15,797 nt of DNA from Anaerolineaceae bacterium UBA2260 (GTDB lineage Bacteria; Chloroflexota; Anaerolineae; Anaerolineales; Anaerolineaceae), in contig DDXM01000024.1 in the NCBI GenBank assembly GCA_002347485.1, forward strand, positions 1-15,797. The letters are read 5' to 3'. Made by a program: the position numbers and the translations under genes. The notes under the pieces are model-generated. The model was given only the letters and a program-made list of their open reading frames with translations, searched no databases and was not told the origin of the DNA. Each line of letters begins with the position of its first letter. Within the stretch, counting starts at the first letter, position 1. This document shows positions 14,406-15,797 of this stretch, one piece after another.

Positions 14406-14660
14406 ATGGCCGATGTACCCCCAGTCAAGATCATTTTGTACGGCACTAACTGGTGTGGCGCGACAAAAAGAGCGCGCCAAGTATTTGAAGAGGAAAAGAT
14501 CGAATACATCTGGGTGGACATTGACAAAGACGCGGACGCAGCCAGATACGTGGAAAGCGTTGCCCACGGGTTCCGCAGCGTCCCCACGATCGTATTTCCT
14601 GACGGCACTATCCTGGTGGAACCTTCCACCTCTCAGTTAAGAGACAAACTGGGGATCTAA
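14406..14660 (+). CDS. Glutaredoxin-like protein with single active-site cysteine (CGAT)
   Basis: This 84-residue protein has a compact glutaredoxin/NrdH-type thioredoxin fold: a first strand VKIILYG, active site NWCGAT (C17), the helix KRARQVFEEE, the cis-proline loop RSVPTIVF (P60), and the GTILVEPS turn. C17 is the only cysteine, so the motif is CxxT, not the CxxC of dithiol glutaredoxins or mycoredoxin. It could reduce mixed disulphides with a small thiol or bind an iron-sulphur cluster as some monothiol glutaredoxins do, although the usual CGFS motif is absent. GAGGAG (14393-14398) lies seven bases before the ATG. It is a single-gene unit with its own promoter and terminator. The fold is secure; activity is inferred. 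Confidence 0.9.
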   Translation: MADVPPVKIILYGTNWCGATKRARQVFEEEKIEYIWVDIDKDADAARYVESVAHGFRSVPTIVFPDGTILVEPSTSQLRDKLGI

Positions 14661-14663
14661 CCC

Positions 14664-14693
14664 GCTTCGATGTTAATCAGAAGCTTCTTTTTT
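14664..14693 (+). terminator. Intrinsic terminator of the glutaredoxin-like gene
   Basis: GCUUCGAU (14664-14671) pairs with AUC and GAAGC (14676-14678 and 14680-14684), with A14679 bulged and a GUUA loop. UUCUUUUUU (14685-14693) follows directly. The hairpin lies four bases after the stop codon and overlaps the 3' end of the convergent small membrane protein gene. Confidence 0.68.
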
Positions 14694-14924
14694 CCGCGTC
14701 AATAAATAAAATACCAACGCCCCAGCGGCTAACCCGGCAGCGGCTGCCAGCAATGGCAGGTGTTTATGACCTGATTCGAGTATCACGGTGGGTGCGTGGG
14801 CTAATTTTAATCTTAATGCATCGACGAATTTCGGATCCGGATTAACCGGTTCGATCAGATTGGAAAGCAAATCCTCCAATCCACCAAATCTATCGATTTC
14901 AATAGCGTTGAAAGCGTTCATCAC
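14673..14924 (-). CDS. Small single-pass membrane protein downstream of the sigma factor (possible regulator)
   Basis: I do not recognise a named family. The 83-residue protein has a polar N-terminal part with FGGLEDLLSNLIEPVNPDPKFVDALRLKLAHA, one membrane segment (about 57-75, Ala/Leu/Gly-rich) and a basic end TRKKEASD. The PDPKFVDALRLKL stretch resembles the short helix that precedes the membrane segment in some anti-sigma-like proteins found beside ECF sigma genes in Chloroflexota and actinobacteria. That is a recollection, not a search. The basic C-terminus would by the positive-inside rule favour a cytoplasmic C-terminus, which does not fit a cytoplasmic sigma-binding N-terminus well. 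A GTG at 14924 and an ATG at 14921 are both possible starts; GGGGA (14936-14932) is upstream. Only 18 bases separate it from the sigma stop, so the two are very probably co-transcribed. Confidence 0.78.
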   Translation of the reverse strand: MMNAFNAIEIDRFGGLEDLLSNLIEPVNPDPKFVDALRLKLAHAPTVILESGHKHLPLLAAAAGLAAGALVFYLLTRKKEASD

Positions 14925-14942
14925 TGTTTGATTCCCCTATCC

Positions 14943-15524
14943 TTAATCATTTTCCATTCCACTGATGCCCCCAATCTCCTTGATCTCTTCTCGCAGCGAG
15001 ATCAACGACCGGTGGTACAGGCTCTTTACCGCACCTTCAGTTCTTCCCATGATCAATGCAATCTCTCCATTCGACAAGTCCTCCAGGTATTTGAGGAGGA
15101 TCAATTGCTGGCGATCAGGCGGCAGCCTGCGAATCGCCTTCATCAGGATCTCTTTTTCCTGCGTACGTTCCACTTGCCGTTCCGGCAGCTCACCATGGTG
15201 AGGTAGATCCAACTGATCTTCGAGCGAGATTTCTTTACGGCGCTGCATGTCCCGGTACCAATTGGCAGTAAGGTTATGCGCGATGCGGTAAAGCCAGGCG
15301 GTAAAAGGTACACCTTTCTCCTGATACTTTTCAATATGTCCGAAAGCGCGGTGAAAAACTCTGGCGGTCAGGTCCTCAGCGTCCGCCTCAAAACCAATTC
15401 GGTAGTAAATGTAGTTATAAATCCGGGTCACATTCTTTTCATAAATATAGCTGAATGCGTCCGTATCCCCATTCACCGCCCGTTTTACAGCGTTGGCGTC
15501 GGTCAATGGTTCGTCATGCGGCAT
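14943..15524 (-). CDS. ECF-type RNA polymerase sigma factor
   Basis: The product directs RNA polymerase to alternative promoters. In the 193-residue form, region 2 spans about residues 23-92 (DAFSYIYEKNVTRIYNYIYYRIGFEADAEDLTARVF, then FTAWLYRIAHNLTANWYRD). Region 4 spans about 124-182 (LPPDRQQLILLKYLEDLSNGEIALIMGRTEGAVKSLYHRSL, a helix-turn-helix for the -35 element). Regions 1 and 3 are absent, as expected for this class. The best start is the ATG at 15524; a TTG at 15539 would add five residues, and neither has a strong ribosome site. A protease gene ends 39-54 bases upstream and a small membrane protein gene follows 18 bases downstream. Its own target promoter is not evident here. The family is secure; the signal it answers is unknown. 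Confidence 0.93.
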   Translation of the reverse strand: MPHDEPLTDANAVKRAVNGDTDAFSYIYEKNVTRIYNYIYYRIGFEADAEDLTARVFHRAFGHIEKYQEKGVPFTAWLYRIAHNLTANWYRDMQRRKEISLEDQLDLPHHGELPERQVERTQEKEILMKAIRRLPPDRQQLILLKYLEDLSNGEIALIMGRTEGAVKSLYHRSLISLREEIKEIGGISGMEND

Positions 15525-15578
15525 TGTTTTCTTCTTCAAGTAATAACCCTGTCAAACCAAAATGGTTGCATCAGAAAT

Positions 15579-15797
15579 TTATTTTAATGCCAGTGCAGCC
15601 TGGACCGCTGCGTACGCGTCGAGGATGCCCGCGCCTGCGACAAATTCGTTCCCACCGCAATCGTCTACAGGACCCGTGTACGGTTGGGCAGTGTCCATCA
15701 ATATTTGGATCGTAGCATCAATATCCCCGATCAAATCGGGATTCGCCGACCACATCAATGCTACCACACCTGAAACGTGCGGGGCGGCGAAAGAGGT
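15579..15797 (-). CDS. Subtilisin-family serine protease, C-terminal part (cut by window edge)
   Basis: Only the last 72 codons and the stop lie in the window; the frame stays open to the right edge. It begins TSFAAPHVSGVVALMWSANP, the block around the catalytic serine of peptidase family S8 (Ser is the second residue visible). It continues with the expected C-terminal helices, ending GAGILDAYAAVQAALALK. The protein stops right after the catalytic domain, so there is no C-terminal cell-wall or secretion domain. Asp and His of the triad and any signal peptide would be beyond the window. S8 enzymes with this ending are usually exported, but that cannot be checked here. It lies upstream of the sigma factor on the same strand with no terminator seen in the gap. 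Confidence 0.9.
   Translation of the reverse strand, partial: TSFAAPHVSGVVALMWSANPDLIGDIDATIQILMDTAQPYTGPVDDCGGNEFVAGAGILDAYAAVQAALALK

Noticed and set aside
15550..15555. TTGACA on the - strand as the -35 of a sigma-factor promoter
   Set aside because: The bases 16-18 positions downstream read AGAAAA or AAGAAA and do not resemble a -10, and the site sits very close to the start codon. The sigma gene may be read from upstream instead.

Overview
The window looks like a chromosomal housekeeping region of a bacterium from Chloroflexota, probably Anaerolineae or a relative. That assignment is an inference. It rests on the style of the Thr/Pro/Glu-rich extracytoplasmic linker, the gene set, and a zinc-ribbon protein that I recall as common in Chloroflexota and actinobacteria. 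A 16S gene or a protein search would be needed to settle it. I see no insertion sequence, prophage, CRISPR array, tRNA or rRNA, and no gene-free stretch longer than about 160 bases.

Layout from left to right: (1) A + strand operon of rpsF, ssb and rpsR, led by a probable S6:S18 autoregulatory RNA, followed by a membrane-anchored parvulin foldase where rplI often sits. It ends at a strong bidirectional terminator. (2) A - strand operon of a threonine-synthase-like PLP enzyme, RNase III and SMC, which ends at the same terminator. (3) Divergent from it on +, scpA, the kleisin partner of SMC, which probably starts at a leaderless GTG. (4) A convergent aldo/keto reductase on - whose stop codon overlaps that of scpA. 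(5) On +, a 16-cysteine multi-zinc-ribbon protein of unknown function, then mutS. (6) fmt on -, convergent with mutS and also apparently leaderless. (7) A single-cysteine glutaredoxin-like protein on + with a near-consensus promoter and its own terminator. (8) On -, a subtilisin-family protease cut by the window edge, an ECF-type sigma factor and a small single-pass membrane protein.

Functionally, the left and middle parts are translation, replication/repair and chromosome-organisation genes: S6, S18, Fmt; SSB, MutS; SMC, ScpA; RNase III. SMC and ScpA lie on opposite sides of one short divergent promoter region, which may coordinate their expression; ScpB is not in the window. The right end (protease, sigma factor, small membrane protein) is the part that looks most like a regulatory module.

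Nothing here is clearly a novel defence or mobile system. The items most worth a second look are two extended -10 promoters placed 7 nt before start codons, the 16-cysteine protein, the sigma factor with its small membrane partner, and the CGAT-type redox protein.
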